DNA from: a virus
Length of the DNA stretch: 39,738 nucleotides
Virus record (IMG/VR): IMGVR_UViG_3300047277_000115
Coordinates: 1-39,738 of that record
Strand: one strand, 5' to 3'
The notes under the pieces are model-generated. The model saw only the letters and a program-made list of their open reading frames with translations. It had not been told where the DNA came from and made no database searches. Of this stretch, positions 6,302 through 16,600 are shown piece by piece. The position numbers were made by a program, and so were the translations under genes. Position 1 is the stretch's first letter. The number at the start of each line of letters is the position of its first letter.

Positions 6302-6340
6302 TATAATATTCTCCCATTTCTAGCATATACCTAGAGTTTG

Positions 6341-6355
6341 TTAGGATTATCCTAA
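6341..6355. promoter_or_regulatory. Palindrome TTAGGAT-T-ATCCTAA
   Basis: A perfect 7-bp-arm inverted repeat with a one-base centre lies in the 94-base gap upstream of the 295-aa gene. A TATAAT box on the minus strand (6382-6387) lies just before it, so the palindrome may be an operator or an RNA stem in the leader. No -35 box is clear. Confidence 0.35.
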
Positions 6356-6395
6356 AGTGGACTGAGTAGCCCACTAGAATTATTATACACCTAAT

Positions 6396-6680
6396 CTAAT
6401 CTAAGGTACTAAGTTTATTAGAAAACTCAGCTTCTATTTGTTTTATTTCTGGCATGTTAGTTGCTGTAGTAATACTATCTTTAGTTTTATTACATAGGGT
6501 TCTAATCTGATTTATCCAAGCATACATAGATATACATTCAGAAGATGTTTGATCTTGAGATAGATTAAGTTGCTTATAAATAGGATACTTCGAGAGTATT
6601 TTATCACTTGCTTGTTTATTGACTTCAAGAATGAACTCTTGTTTTTGTATCTCAAGTGGTTTAGTTATTATAAAAGGCAT
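6396..6680 (-). CDS. Hypothetical tail-end protein, 94 aa (possible fiber assembly factor)
   Basis: The gene starts two bases after the preceding gene ends. The product has a helical layout with the phrases SKYPIYKQLNLSQDQ, MYAWINQIRTLCNK and a C-terminal acidic helix ending FSNKLSTLD. Small helical proteins with a K-Y-P-x-W/Y-K-Q-x-N-x motif just after a tail-tip gene often resemble tail fiber assembly chaperones. The similarity here is weak. Spacing and strand place it firmly in the tail block. Confidence 0.65.
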   Translation of the reverse strand: MPFIITKPLEIQKQEFILEVNKQASDKILSKYPIYKQLNLSQDQTSSECISMYAWINQIRTLCNKTKDSITTATNMPEIKQIEAEFSNKLSTLD

Positions 6681-6681
6681 A

Positions 6682-7080
6682 TTACACCGCAGTTATAGTA
6701 GTTTCAAAAGGAAGATAAGGAAATGATTCAATTTTAATTTTATAAGTACCTGAAATAGTTGTAGCGAAAGTATCAGTACCGTTGATTGTGCCTGATACGG
6801 TTTCATGCGTAGCGGCATTAGTTGCTATAAAAGTACCCTCGGGAGCATTAGTTATAGCGATAACATCAACTCCATTGGCAATTAAGATTGTTGTATCTAG
6901 GGTAGTTAGTTGAGCTGGTCTAGCAGTTATAGTATTAGATACTATATAATCATTATATATATCTGCTTTCCCCTCTAAAATAAATTCATTTTCTTGTTTT
7001 TGAAGTTCAATCATAGTTTCAGGGCAATTACCTGTCCTAATAATAAAACCAGTTGAATCGTAAATTATAAAATTACTCAT
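6682..7080 (-). CDS. Tail-tip associated protein, 132 aa
   Basis: The ATG overlaps the stop of gpJ as ATGA (7077-7080). The N-terminus FIIYDSTGFIIRTGNCPETM with a following EGKADIYNDYIV is a pattern seen in small phage proteins encoded directly after the host-specificity gene. The C-terminal half (residues about 65-132) looks like an all-beta Ig-like domain rich in Thr and Ile. It is probably a minor tail or fiber-decoration component made in step with gpJ. Confidence 0.7.
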   Translation of the reverse strand: MSNFIIYDSTGFIIRTGNCPETMIELQKQENEFILEGKADIYNDYIVSNTITARPAQLTTLDTTILIANGVDVIAITNAPEGTFIATNAATHETVSGTINGTDTFATTISGTYKIKIESFPYLPFETTITAV

Positions 7081-10000
7081 TTCTTAAGACCAATAGCTAT
7101 AATTGAAGTATCAGTACCATACGTTCCCATACCAGCGCCTACACAAGTAAAGGTATTAATACCTGCCGATGGAATATATGAATAAATTAAAGAATTATTA
7201 GCTATATCTTTAATTATAGTACCATTTAGTGCTAAAGATATTCCAGGGGAATTGTAATCACTGCTACCGCCATAGATCTTACAGGTAGTATTACAATTAA
7301 TATATAAAGGAGTAACTCCGTCACAGAACAAAGTAACAGAAACAGTATCACCCGCAGTATATGCACCAGAAGATATAGTTATAGCATTTCCAGCAACTTG
7401 AAGTGTATCAACAGCAAGATTAGCAATCTTACCTGTTGTAACCGCAAGATTAGTAATCTTACCTGTTGTAACCGCAAGATTACTTATATCGGCTTCTACA
7501 ACCTGTAACTTATTAACAGAAGCCCTATCAATCTTAGCGTTAGTAATATTACCATCGGTTATTTTAGCAGTTGTAATAATACTATCAGCAATCTGAGCAG
7601 TACCTGTAATAACAGCATTTGTTGCATCAAGAATACTTGCAGTAACAGAACCAGCTATTAATTGACTTGTACCAACTGTACCTGCTAATAACTGACTTCC
7701 TGATATAAAAGCATCCCCACTACCACCTTTAATAGTAGTATTATCCCCGCCAGTATAAGTAGCTATAGGAAAACAACCTACATCTACAGAAGTCCCTAAA
7801 GATACACCTGCCTGCAATGTAGTAACAGATACCACTGGGTTAAAATAGATATACTTAATCCCACTAGACCAAGTTGTTGAACCTGAAGAGATAGAGTAAC
7901 TAATACCCCCTCTAACTATAGTACCAGAAGTCCAAGACAGAACATGTGTACTAGCATTAGATGTAAAGTTAATACCAGAAGCTATAGCCCAGCCAGCAGA
8001 GTCCATAGATAAAGGCATACCTGTTAAAGGTGATGATAATACAAGATTATCTTTATCAAATGTATCATAAGCCGCCACATAGTAAGTATACTCAGCATTA
8101 CCAGTAGCAGATATACTTATATAAGTATCAGAACCATCATAAACCCAATTAGTACTCGAAGGTGTAAATCCTGTATTAGATGAAAGTCTTTGCCATATTC
8201 TGAACCCAACCATATCATTACTAGCAGTATTAGTCTTAACTATCTTAATATACGCAACACCTACACCGTTGATAACAGTAAAACTAAATTCACTAACTTG
8301 TGGGGTAGTATTAGTTACATTAACCAGACTATATGTAGATAAATCACCTATCATATCTCTACTATAAACTTTAAGTTTAAAATTTCTAGCAGGTGTTCCA
8401 AAAATAGCTCTATTAGTTTCAAAAGGTAAGTGAAAAGTACCACCTAAGTTAGTAGAAGTATCAAAAGTACCAAAAGTAAAATTCTTTAAACCAGACCCAG
8501 AAGATATAAAAGAAGAATCTCCATAAGCTATAGTAAAATTACTCAACGAACCATTTAAGTTTGAAGAATCGCTATCATTCTGAGTATAACTATATACTAT
8601 AACATTATTATAGATGAAGTTTATAACTCCAAAACCTACACCAGTCCATTCGATTTCAAATACATCGTCAGAAGTTACATTATTTAAAATATACCTAGTA
8701 CTAGTACCAACTATACATTCTACAGAAGCATTAGTATTTGATTTAAATCTATAAGGTATATTAACTCCGGGTATACCAGTTAAGTAAGTGCCAGAGTTTA
8801 AACCAAACTTACAACTCTTAGTCACATCTAAGAACTGACTTCGTACTCTACAACGAGAAGTTATACCATTAGAGAAATAGCTTTGACCATCTTCGGCATT
8901 AGTTACACCTGTTTTAGTAACATTTATAACACCATTATCAAGGATAACTTTAGTTATAATAGAAGCAGTAACTACATTAGGTTCATAACCTATATTATTT
9001 ATAAAATCTCTTGTTCTAAGTAGGACAGGTATATTATAAGTTCCTTTAACTACTAAATTAGTATCTGCTACTTCAACTATATAGTCCTGTAAAGTATCTT
9101 CAGCTAAATCGTTAGATAGATTATATTTAAAACTTATAGAAAGATCAGGAGTAGAAAACTCTGTTCCTATAGTTCCTGTAACATATATATTCGTAGGAGG
9201 TAATAAAGAAGAATTAGCTACTGAAGTACGATAACTATAAACTAATGTAGTAACACTAGATGTAATACCAGAGCTAGTATTTACTGCCCATATAGAAAAC
9301 TCATAATTACCTGCTATAGGGTCTATTAGATCATAACTAGCTACCGTTATATCATTCACTACAGTAACTTGTTGGCTATCTCTTTTCCAACTTAACTTAT
9401 ACTTAGGTGTGATAGTAGTACCAGAAGGCATCTCCCAAACAACATGTAGTATAGATTTATTAATTAATCTATCTATAAAGAATTGTGGTGATACCGAAAT
9501 ATTAACCACAGAAGGGCATGTAAAATTAGACTGGCTGACAAAATCATAGGCAGAACTAACTACACTAACACCACTTTCAATATAACTGTATTTATTCTCA
9601 TCATGCTTTGAACATAATATACTATGCACATTATCAGAAACCTCTATCTTAACTACTTTATACACAGTAGCTCCAGTAGAAGCACTAGAAAGTATAAACG
9701 GTGACCCCGCTAATATAGATACATTTCCTGCGACTGTAACAGATTGAATAGTTATATTAGTTTCTTGTATCACTGTAGAGACTATATTACCATCTGAGTT
9801 ATAGTAAGATAAACTAAACACACCTGTAGGTAATGTAATAAGACGATCCAGACTAATTCCAGTTGTATTAAAAACAGTATTGAAATAAGTTGATACTATA
9901 CTACCACTATAACTATTAGTTACTGTATAGTTATCATATACATTAACTAACTCGCCTATCTGATAAGTCATACCAGCAAGTAGAACTTTAAAAGTTACAA

Positions 10001-11483
10001 ATTCTGGTGTATAACTATTAACATACAATGCCCATCTAGCTTTTCTTTTTGCTTGCGCTTCACTTAAACAACCTACAAGTACTATATCAACTGACTGTAG
10101 ACCATACCTAGCAATTAAGCTATCATCAAACTCAGATGTAGTAGATGTAGAGCCTAGATCACCAGAATTATTATAAGTCACATTAGCTATACTATATCTA
10201 GCTTCGATATCATTAGATGAATAGATAAATACACCATCTATAACATTAGTATTAGTTACTTGCTTAGTAATAGCCTGCCCAGCATGGTCATACATAAGAC
10301 TAATCTGACCAAACTCATTAGTAGTAAAGTTAGCATTACATAGACTAAGGATATAACTTAAAAATACAGGTACACTTTCTCTAGCCGAAAACTGATTATG
10401 TAACTCATAACGTCTTTCTGTACCACCAGTAATACTTCCATCAGATACTAAGTTATCTGCATAAACACCTAAGTTATAAAAAGATGTTATATCAATACTA
10501 GAAGTAGGTATTTCTAAACCACCATTAGCTTTACTTCTTGTAAGTACGTTGTATAGACACCAAGCGGGATTACATGAATATAAATAGACTTCGATTCCAG
10601 AACTATTCTTTTTTAACCCACCTAACCAACTACCAGAATATGTATGTGTAACAGAATCATAGTTATCAGGTACTTTAACCTTAATACCTTTCTTTCTAAA
10701 AACTATATCAGGAACTTTACCACTAAACTGTTCTGCATCCGTAAGAGTTAGCGCAAGTAATGCTGTATTATTATATTGATGTGATGTATAGTTAATCCCT
10801 ATTATAGAACTAACATAACTAGAAGACATATACTTAGTATTAGGGTCATCCTGAGTATTACGTATAAAAGCTATTTCCCATGTAGTAGCACTTGGTACTG
10901 TAGACATATCTGGTCTAGGTACTAAGACATCCCAACTGTAAGGGCTAGAACATTTACCAGATTTAACTGAATCTGTAAATAAAGTCCAAGTACCGCCAGT
11001 AATTCTGGTATAGATACTAATAGATACAGAATAACCTACCATATCTCCATTACCATTCACCATTCTTAACTGACCTAATGTTAAAGTAACTCTTGAAGCT
11101 TCATAGTCTTTTGATATTGAGTATCTTCTAGGTGTAGTGATTAGGTCATAAGGTAAAGGTGGTATATAACCAGTATTGGATCTAAATACCTGCTCTGTAG
11201 CACTAGATACAGAAGACTCAGTTACTACAAAGCCATTAATAACAGGTTGATCTGCTAATCCATATCTTGAAGCCGTAACAGTTGTAAAGTTAGTAGAGTT
11301 AATTTTATTTAAATATATAGTAGGAGGTTCATTCTCTACTTCACCTTCAGATAGGGCAAATAAAATCCTAACTACTTGTCTCGAATATAAGGTATCTGAT
11401 GCTTCTACAGGAGTATGCGCCCCACCACCTTTGCCACCGTTACCTTGAATCCATTCACCTTCTAACACTTTATCTTCTATCAT
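7077..11483 (-). CDS. J: Tail tip / host-specificity protein J, 1468 aa
   Basis: I set the start at ATG 11481-11483 because it overlaps the stop of gpI as ATGA; the longer frame from 11546 has no such support. The start MIEDKVLEGEWIQGNGGKGG is Gly-rich. Next comes the conserved tail-hub region (SRQVVRILFALSEGEVENEP), long beta-rich domains, fibronectin-type III-like repeats (residues about 680-860 and 1080-1180) and a C-terminal section with repeated TTGKI(T/A)NLAV units before a jelly-roll-like end. In lambda, gpJ forms the tail tip and recognises the receptor with its C-terminus. Lambda J is about 1132 aa, so this one is enlarged, mainly in the beta-domain and C-terminal part. Confidence 0.92.
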   Translation of the reverse strand: MIEDKVLEGEWIQGNGGKGGGAHTPVEASDTLYSRQVVRILFALSEGEVENEPPTIYLNKINSTNFTTVTASRYGLADQPVINGFVVTESSVSSATEQVFRSNTGYIPPLPYDLITTPRRYSISKDYEASRVTLTLGQLRMVNGNGDMVGYSVSISIYTRITGGTWTLFTDSVKSGKCSSPYSWDVLVPRPDMSTVPSATTWEIAFIRNTQDDPNTKYMSSSYVSSIIGINYTSHQYNNTALLALTLTDAEQFSGKVPDIVFRKKGIKVKVPDNYDSVTHTYSGSWLGGLKKNSSGIEVYLYSCNPAWCLYNVLTRSKANGGLEIPTSSIDITSFYNLGVYADNLVSDGSITGGTERRYELHNQFSARESVPVFLSYILSLCNANFTTNEFGQISLMYDHAGQAITKQVTNTNVIDGVFIYSSNDIEARYSIANVTYNNSGDLGSTSTTSEFDDSLIARYGLQSVDIVLVGCLSEAQAKRKARWALYVNSYTPEFVTFKVLLAGMTYQIGELVNVYDNYTVTNSYSGSIVSTYFNTVFNTTGISLDRLITLPTGVFSLSYYNSDGNIVSTVIQETNITIQSVTVAGNVSILAGSPFILSSASTGATVYKVVKIEVSDNVHSILCSKHDENKYSYIESGVSVVSSAYDFVSQSNFTCPSVVNISVSPQFFIDRLINKSILHVVWEMPSGTTITPKYKLSWKRDSQQVTVVNDITVASYDLIDPIAGNYEFSIWAVNTSSGITSSVTTLVYSYRTSVANSSLLPPTNIYVTGTIGTEFSTPDLSISFKYNLSNDLAEDTLQDYIVEVADTNLVVKGTYNIPVLLRTRDFINNIGYEPNVVTASIITKVILDNGVINVTKTGVTNAEDGQSYFSNGITSRCRVRSQFLDVTKSCKFGLNSGTYLTGIPGVNIPYRFKSNTNASVECIVGTSTRYILNNVTSDDVFEIEWTGVGFGVINFIYNNVIVYSYTQNDSDSSNLNGSLSNFTIAYGDSSFISSGSGLKNFTFGTFDTSTNLGGTFHLPFETNRAIFGTPARNFKLKVYSRDMIGDLSTYSLVNVTNTTPQVSEFSFTVINGVGVAYIKIVKTNTASNDMVGFRIWQRLSSNTGFTPSSTNWVYDGSDTYISISATGNAEYTYYVAAYDTFDKDNLVLSSPLTGMPLSMDSAGWAIASGINFTSNASTHVLSWTSGTIVRGGISYSISSGSTTWSSGIKYIYFNPVVSVTTLQAGVSLGTSVDVGCFPIATYTGGDNTTIKGGSGDAFISGSQLLAGTVGTSQLIAGSVTASILDATNAVITGTAQIADSIITTAKITDGNITNAKIDRASVNKLQVVEADISNLAVTTGKITNLAVTTGKIANLAVDTLQVAGNAITISSGAYTAGDTVSVTLFCDGVTPLYINCNTTCKIYGGSSDYNSPGISLALNGTIIKDIANNSLIYSYIPSAGINTFTCVGAGMGTYGTDTSIIAIGLKK
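7414..7479 (-). repeat. 30-bp in-frame tandem repeat in gene J
   Basis: Two nearly identical 30-base units (7414-7443 and 7444-7473; one base differs) and the start of a third encode a 10-residue period, NLAVTTGKI(T/A). The period is in frame, so unit number can change without breaking J. It lies in the stalk-like part ahead of the receptor-binding end. Confidence 0.85.
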
Positions 11484-12061
11484 ACTGTAACTACTCCAGC
11501 TGAATCTTCTGTAGATAGCCCTGACGATATTAAAACACCAGAACAATAAGGATTACCATAAATTAAAGGAACAATACCTCCCTGCTCTCTAGCTACAGGT
11601 GAGTTATTAAACAACGAACTATGTTTATTTTGTGCCGCAGAAGGGTCTGAACTTATAGTTGCTGTAGGGGACATCATCATCATAACACCAACACCTACAC
11701 CTATTATAGCTATAGTGCCTGCTACGGCTAATATAGTACCAGCGGCGGCAACAGATAAACCTGTAGCAGAAGCTAATGCTATTGCTAGTATAATTGGTAC
11801 AGGTATCTCACCAATAATTTCAGGAAGTATGTATAGGTCTTTACTAGGGTCTAGCTCAGATGTTATAACCTCTAGTATTAATGAAACTTTATCACCAGTA
11901 ACCTTATCTACAAGCATAAAAGCGTGTGGGGTGTATATGATATTATCTGTATAAACTCTACCTTTCTTAAACTTAACTATATTTAAGATTTCTATTAAAT
12001 TAGTAGACTCTATCTCAAAGCTATCAAAGTCATTAACAGATGTAAATATTTTAACTAACAT
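11480..12061 (-). CDS. I: Tail assembly protein I-like, 193 aa
   Basis: The protein precedes gpJ with an ATGA overlap and follows gpK with an 11-base overlap, the lambda gene order K-I-J. An N-terminal alpha/beta region is followed by an Ala/Gly-rich hydrophobic segment (residues about 88-130: PVPIILAIALASATGLSVAA, then VGVGVMMMM), and the C-terminus has PLIYGNPYCSG, the typical VP(V/L)xYG end of this family. It acts in tail-tip assembly and is probably not retained in the mature virion in lambda. Confidence 0.88.
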   Translation of the reverse strand: MLVKIFTSVNDFDSFEIESTNLIEILNIVKFKKGRVYTDNIIYTPHAFMLVDKVTGDKVSLILEVITSELDPSKDLYILPEIIGEIPVPIILAIALASATGLSVAAAGTILAVAGTIAIIGVGVGVMMMMSPTATISSDPSAAQNKHSSLFNNSPVAREQGGIVPLIYGNPYCSGVLISSGLSTEDSAGVVTV

Positions 12062-12773
12062 AACGAAGAATCCTATCTACTTTAGTAATCATACTACTAA
12101 AAGGTACTTTAACACTTAACATATCTTGATGCAATACTTCACCATTTATATATATGCCTAAATGATTTCTAATCCTACCTCTATAGTTAAGTAGTAGAAT
12201 ATCTCCATCTTGTATATCCTCTATCTGAACCACTTTTGTAAATTTATACTCAGTAAGATATTCTGTAAATAGTTCATCTTCACCATTAAGGTCTCTATAG
12301 TCTACTACAGCCTTATGATCTGGTAAGATTATATCTAACTCAAACTTATACCAGTCTTGTACAATACTATAACAATCATTAACAAACCATATAAAAGGTC
12401 TACCTATGTATTCATTACTAGGTATTTTTGGAAACTCTAATGGTTCTGTGACAGTATAACCTTCTGTAGCTACTATTATCCACGGAGTATTAGTCTTTTT
12501 CTGATTAATTATATCAGTAACAGATGGGGTTCTGGTATCGAGTAGTTCTGGATTCTTAACATTTCTACAATGACTATGTACTATTGCTGTAATCATACCA
12601 GCATAAAGAACAAGTTCTGATGCGTCAAATCTGAAACTATCTTCAGGAGATTCGCTTATATTAACTAAAGGTATAAAGTTATCTTCTACTAATATACCAC
12701 ACATCTCATTAGGAAAACATCTTAGAGTTTCTTCTCTTATCTTATCTTGTTGTATTGTATTTAGAGTTATCAT
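12051..12773 (-). CDS. K: Tail assembly protein K-like: JAMM peptidase plus NlpC/P60 domain, 240 aa
   Basis: The N-terminal domain has the JAMM metal site: Glu23 (PNEMCG), His66 and His68 (IVHSH) and the following S-x-x-D (S84, D87). The C-terminal half has an NlpC/P60 cysteine-peptidase triad: Cys134 (NDCYSIV), His204 (NHLGIY) and a polar third residue His215. Both active sites look intact. In lambda-like phages gpK helps build the tail tip, and its NlpC domain may cut peptidoglycan during entry. It overlaps gpI by 11 bases. Confidence 0.92.
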   Translation of the reverse strand: MITLNTIQQDKIREETLRCFPNEMCGILVEDNFIPLVNISESPEDSFRFDASELVLYAGMITAIVHSHCRNVKNPELLDTRTPSVTDIINQKKTNTPWIIVATEGYTVTEPLEFPKIPSNEYIGRPFIWFVNDCYSIVQDWYKFELDIILPDHKAVVDYRDLNGEDELFTEYLTEYKFTKVVQIEDIQDGDILLLNYRGRIRNHLGIYINGEVLHQDMLSVKVPFSSMITKVDRILRYVS

Positions 12774-12775
12774 AG

Positions 12776-13309
12776 TTATCTAATAGTCTTATTTAAACCT
12801 AAACCAGGAAAGTCTTTCTTTAACATCTGTCTAGCAGGTAAAAAAGATCGTTCTTTATCTAATGGAGTTCTTAACTCAAAACTTATACTAGCCTGAGTAT
12901 GAGAAATCTTTCTAGCTATAGTAAATTTTAAAGGTGGTGCAGATATAGAAGAAGAGATGCCTAGATAAGAGGCATAAGTTCTTATATAAGTAACACTAGC
13001 CCCTACTACATCACCATATATAAAAGTATACATACCAATCAATTTATCTACATTGGCGATGTCTAGTATAGGTCTCGGAGGCGCACCATCACTAACAGAG
13101 GCTAGACCTGTAAGTTGTATAGGATATGGTATATATTGATTACCATCAAAACTTATAGGGGTGTTATCAGTATTAACTCCTGATGGTGTTAAATATAAGA
13201 TAGGTAATCCGACACCACCATATAGACCAGAAAGTATTGAAAAATCTAACTTAAATAGTTCAATATATGCTGAAGTAGTTGTAAGATTAGAATCTACTTT
13301 AATTGTCAT
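12776..13309 (-). CDS. L: Minor tail protein L-like, 177 aa, lacking the usual cysteines
   Basis: Position between gpM and gpK, length of the N-terminal region and the conserved segments IELFKLDFS, YIPYPIQLTGLASVSDGAPPRP and LPARQMLKKDFPGLG identify the gpL family. Lambda gpL has a C-terminal domain with four cysteines binding an iron-sulfur cluster. This protein has no cysteine at all and ends right after the DFPGLG segment, so it corresponds to the short N-terminal type. The reading frame ends cleanly two bases before gpK with no sign of a frameshifted remnant. Confidence 0.82.
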   Translation of the reverse strand: MTIKVDSNLTTTSAYIELFKLDFSILSGLYGGVGLPILYLTPSGVNTDNTPISFDGNQYIPYPIQLTGLASVSDGAPPRPILDIANVDKLIGMYTFIYGDVVGASVTYIRTYASYLGISSSISAPPLKFTIARKISHTQASISFELRTPLDKERSFLPARQMLKKDFPGLGLNKTIR

Positions 13310-13313
13310 AATA

Positions 13314-13673
13314 TTAACCTATGTCAAATACTTGTATAAGTTTACAAGATATTTTAAAAGACGTTTTACCTACTTTAACTGCAGTATATCCAGATTTATC
13401 CATACGAAACTTCTTAGAGTAAATTTCATCTATAGGAGTCCATGAGATCAATCCCCATGAACCTACACTATTCAACATAGTTTCTATAGTAGTCTTATCT
13501 GTAAGACCTATACCGCCCCACTCTATAACCCAAGTATCTATCTTATTATTTAAACCTTTAGGTGCTGATTGTCCATAACCATCACCAAACTTAGCTGATA
13601 CTTCTGCAAACATAGTAGACTTATTACATGAAGTTAATAGTTTAGATGTTAAAGGTAGGGCTGTAATAGTCAT
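13314..13673 (-). CDS. M: Minor tail protein M-like, 119 aa
   Basis: Located directly after the tape measure gene (start and stop overlap at 13673) and before gpL, as in lambda. The sequence has the family features: an N-terminal segment around SAKFGDGYGQSAPKGLNNK, then a compact beta domain with WGLISWTP and a C-terminal TSFKISCKLIQVFD. gpM joins the tail tip just below the tube. Length (119) is close to lambda gpM (109). Confidence 0.85.
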   Translation of the reverse strand: MTITALPLTSKLLTSCNKSTMFAEVSAKFGDGYGQSAPKGLNNKIDTWVIEWGGIGLTDKTTIETMLNSVGSWGLISWTPIDEIYSKKFRMDKSGYTAVKVGKTSFKISCKLIQVFDIG

Positions 13674-16600
13674 TATGCGAAGCTCGTAGTTTTATTAAGT
13701 TGATTACCTAACCTAGAGGCATTATTTATTTCTTGTTTAGCTATAGTTCTGATTAATGATTCACCTATTTTAGCACCTAAATCAGATGGATTATCTTGAC
13801 CATTTCCTTGAACTGTTACAGATACATTATACACATTTTTTTGAGATTGTCCACTAGACTTATTACTATCAGCATTTTTCATAAAGTTATTTAAGTCTTT
13901 ATTTTGGTTAGGTGATAGTACACGTTCTCCTTTATTAAGTAAGTAGGTTTGTTCTGCGGGTACATAGTCTAAACCACCATGAGCCGCTGGCATAGGTGCA
14001 GACATTACCATAGCTAGTTGAATAGCTCCCATTGCATAAGCCATAGGCGGACCTAGTTCTGCCATTGCTATACCTACAAATGGTATCATTGCTTGACTTA
14101 GTGATAGTTTCATAGCTAAGCTAGCTGTATCCATTATAATTTCAGCTATCTTAAATACTTTATAAGCCGCAAAAGCTATCTTAGCTTGGGTACTTTGCGC
14201 TCCATATGCTTTAATAGCCATACTAGTCATAGATAGTGCCGCATTAGCCGCCATACCAGTAATACCTGAGTAGTAGTCTAAGTTTAATATGCTTGATTTT
14301 TTACTATAATCAATATCTATTTTCTCTTTATCTGCAACAAACTTTTTATGAGCTTCTAGTGCTGGAAGATTAGGGTCTATAGTAACAGCAGATGTTGCTA
14401 AAAGCCTATCACTTTCTAAAGTAGTTTTCTCACTATTTAACTTAAGACTAGATGTAGCTAAACTACCTAATTCTGAATTACCAAATCTAGTTGTTATATC
14501 ATTGCCTAAACTACTAGGAGCTGATTTAGACGCTATCAGTGCTTTATTAGCCTCTATATCTTGTCTAAGTTTAATCTTCTCTAAAGGGCTTTGAGCTAAT
14601 TCACCTTCTAAGTTTATCTGCTCTTGTAGTCCTTTATTCTTTTCCTTTATAATATTAATTTCTTTCAACTTTAAGGCTGTTACTTCTGCTATATAGGTAA
14701 CTTCACTAATCAGTCCTGATAGATATCTATTACTAATATTATCTTGTTCTGTTATAAGTTTATTACTAGCATCTTTAGCTTTATTATCTATAAGTTGTAA
14801 AGCATAAGCTCTACTTTCTACTATATAAGTACGTTTACCTACTTCTTCTAATTTAAGTTGTGCTTGTGCTTTCTCTCTTAATAGGTCATTATATTTATTA
14901 ACACTAGCAATATCGTTAGAACTCTTAGCAATGTCTAGTAACTTATTAGTAGATTCTATTTGTTGTTGATAGTCTCTATCCTGTAAGACTTTCTTCTGAG
15001 CATAGAAGTCTTTTACTGACATTATTTGATCTTGTCTAGCATATTCTAAACGTAGTAGATCATCCTCTATAGCTAGAGTAGCATCACGTGAATCTCGTAT
15101 GATATCTTTATATAGATCACGACTCTCTTTACGTTGTAGAGCGGCGGCAGACCTACCACTAGCAATACTTTTCTTATTAGCTTTTTCTTCAGCACTTGCA
15201 ATATCATTAGTCTTTACTATAGCACTTTCAGCATAAGTTTGTCTTAAACTATCTAATTGAGCTAACCTATCTTTAGCTATATTTACTTCTGTCATATTAG
15301 CTAACGTAGGTGAAGTTCCAACAGATTTACTTTTTAAACTTTCTTCCTCTTTAGATAAAGTATCTATCTGATTCTTAACCTTAGCTAGACCTTCGCCATA
15401 AGTTTGTTCAAAAGCCATACCAGCCGCTTCACCCATTTTACCTGTAGCACGTAAATAAGCTATATGAAGTTTATCTGTAAATACTGATAGATCAGCTAGT
15501 GCCTGTCCAGTTTCTAAATTAATTTTAATAGTTGCATCATTATTAGCCTGTACTAATGCAGAATCTATTTTTATTATTTCTCTATTAGCCTTATCTAGTC
15601 TAGCTAAGTTATCTGTATAAGCATTAGTTAGATTTTTATCAAACCAGTTAAGATGTTGTAGTTCATATTCTATATCAGCTTTAGATTTCTTAGCTATAGC
15701 AAGAGCTTCTTTACCTGCGATAACCATAGGGTCTAAATCTACTTTCATCTCTAAGGTAGTAGCACTAACTTCTTCAGCTTTAGTTTTCATATTATCTAAA
15801 AACTTTACTATCTTCTTCTCACCTTCCTCACTCCTTGAGATTAATGTTTTTATTTCTAAACCTATTGCTACTACGCCTGCAATTATAGCAGTTATTCTAC
15901 CTATTGGAGTAGCTAAGAAAGCTATTGAAAATGCCTCCAGCTTAACTATAGCAGATACTAAAGCCGCAGTTAGTAATGCTAAAGAAACATTAGCAACTGT
16001 TTCTAAAGCTAAACCAAGATTATTAGCTCCTTCTATATCTTTACGCATAGCATCTGCTATACTAGTAGCAGATTTAACAAAATCAAGCATTACACCAGAT
16101 GTTAAATGGTATATAGATTCTCCTAATAATGTAAAACTTGTATTCATTCTACCTATATTAGCATTAAGACCTTGACTAGCTAAAGCAAATGCAGGTGCGA
16201 AACGATCTGCCATAAACTGTGTAAATCTTTCTACAGTCTCATGTGCAAATACCATACCTTTTTTCATTTGATTGATAAGGTCTATAGAGTTCTTAAACTG
16301 TCCTCCAAAAGCTACATTATTAGCCGCCGCGAAACTAGCAAATGCGCCAGGAATTAAGTTACCTAACTGTTTAACAAGTTCTTCACTTTGTACCTTAGTC
16401 TTATTAAATATCTGAGCCATTGCTAGAAAAATACCACTAGCTTTCTCTGCGGGAAGATGTAGACCTGTAATTACAGTATTAAGGTTAGTAAACATATGCC
16501 AAGTAGATACCATACTCTCGCCCGCAAGACTTGTAGATGCTTGGAATCCTCTAAAAGTTTCTCTTAACGTAGTAATAGATACACCTGTCCTATTAGCTTC

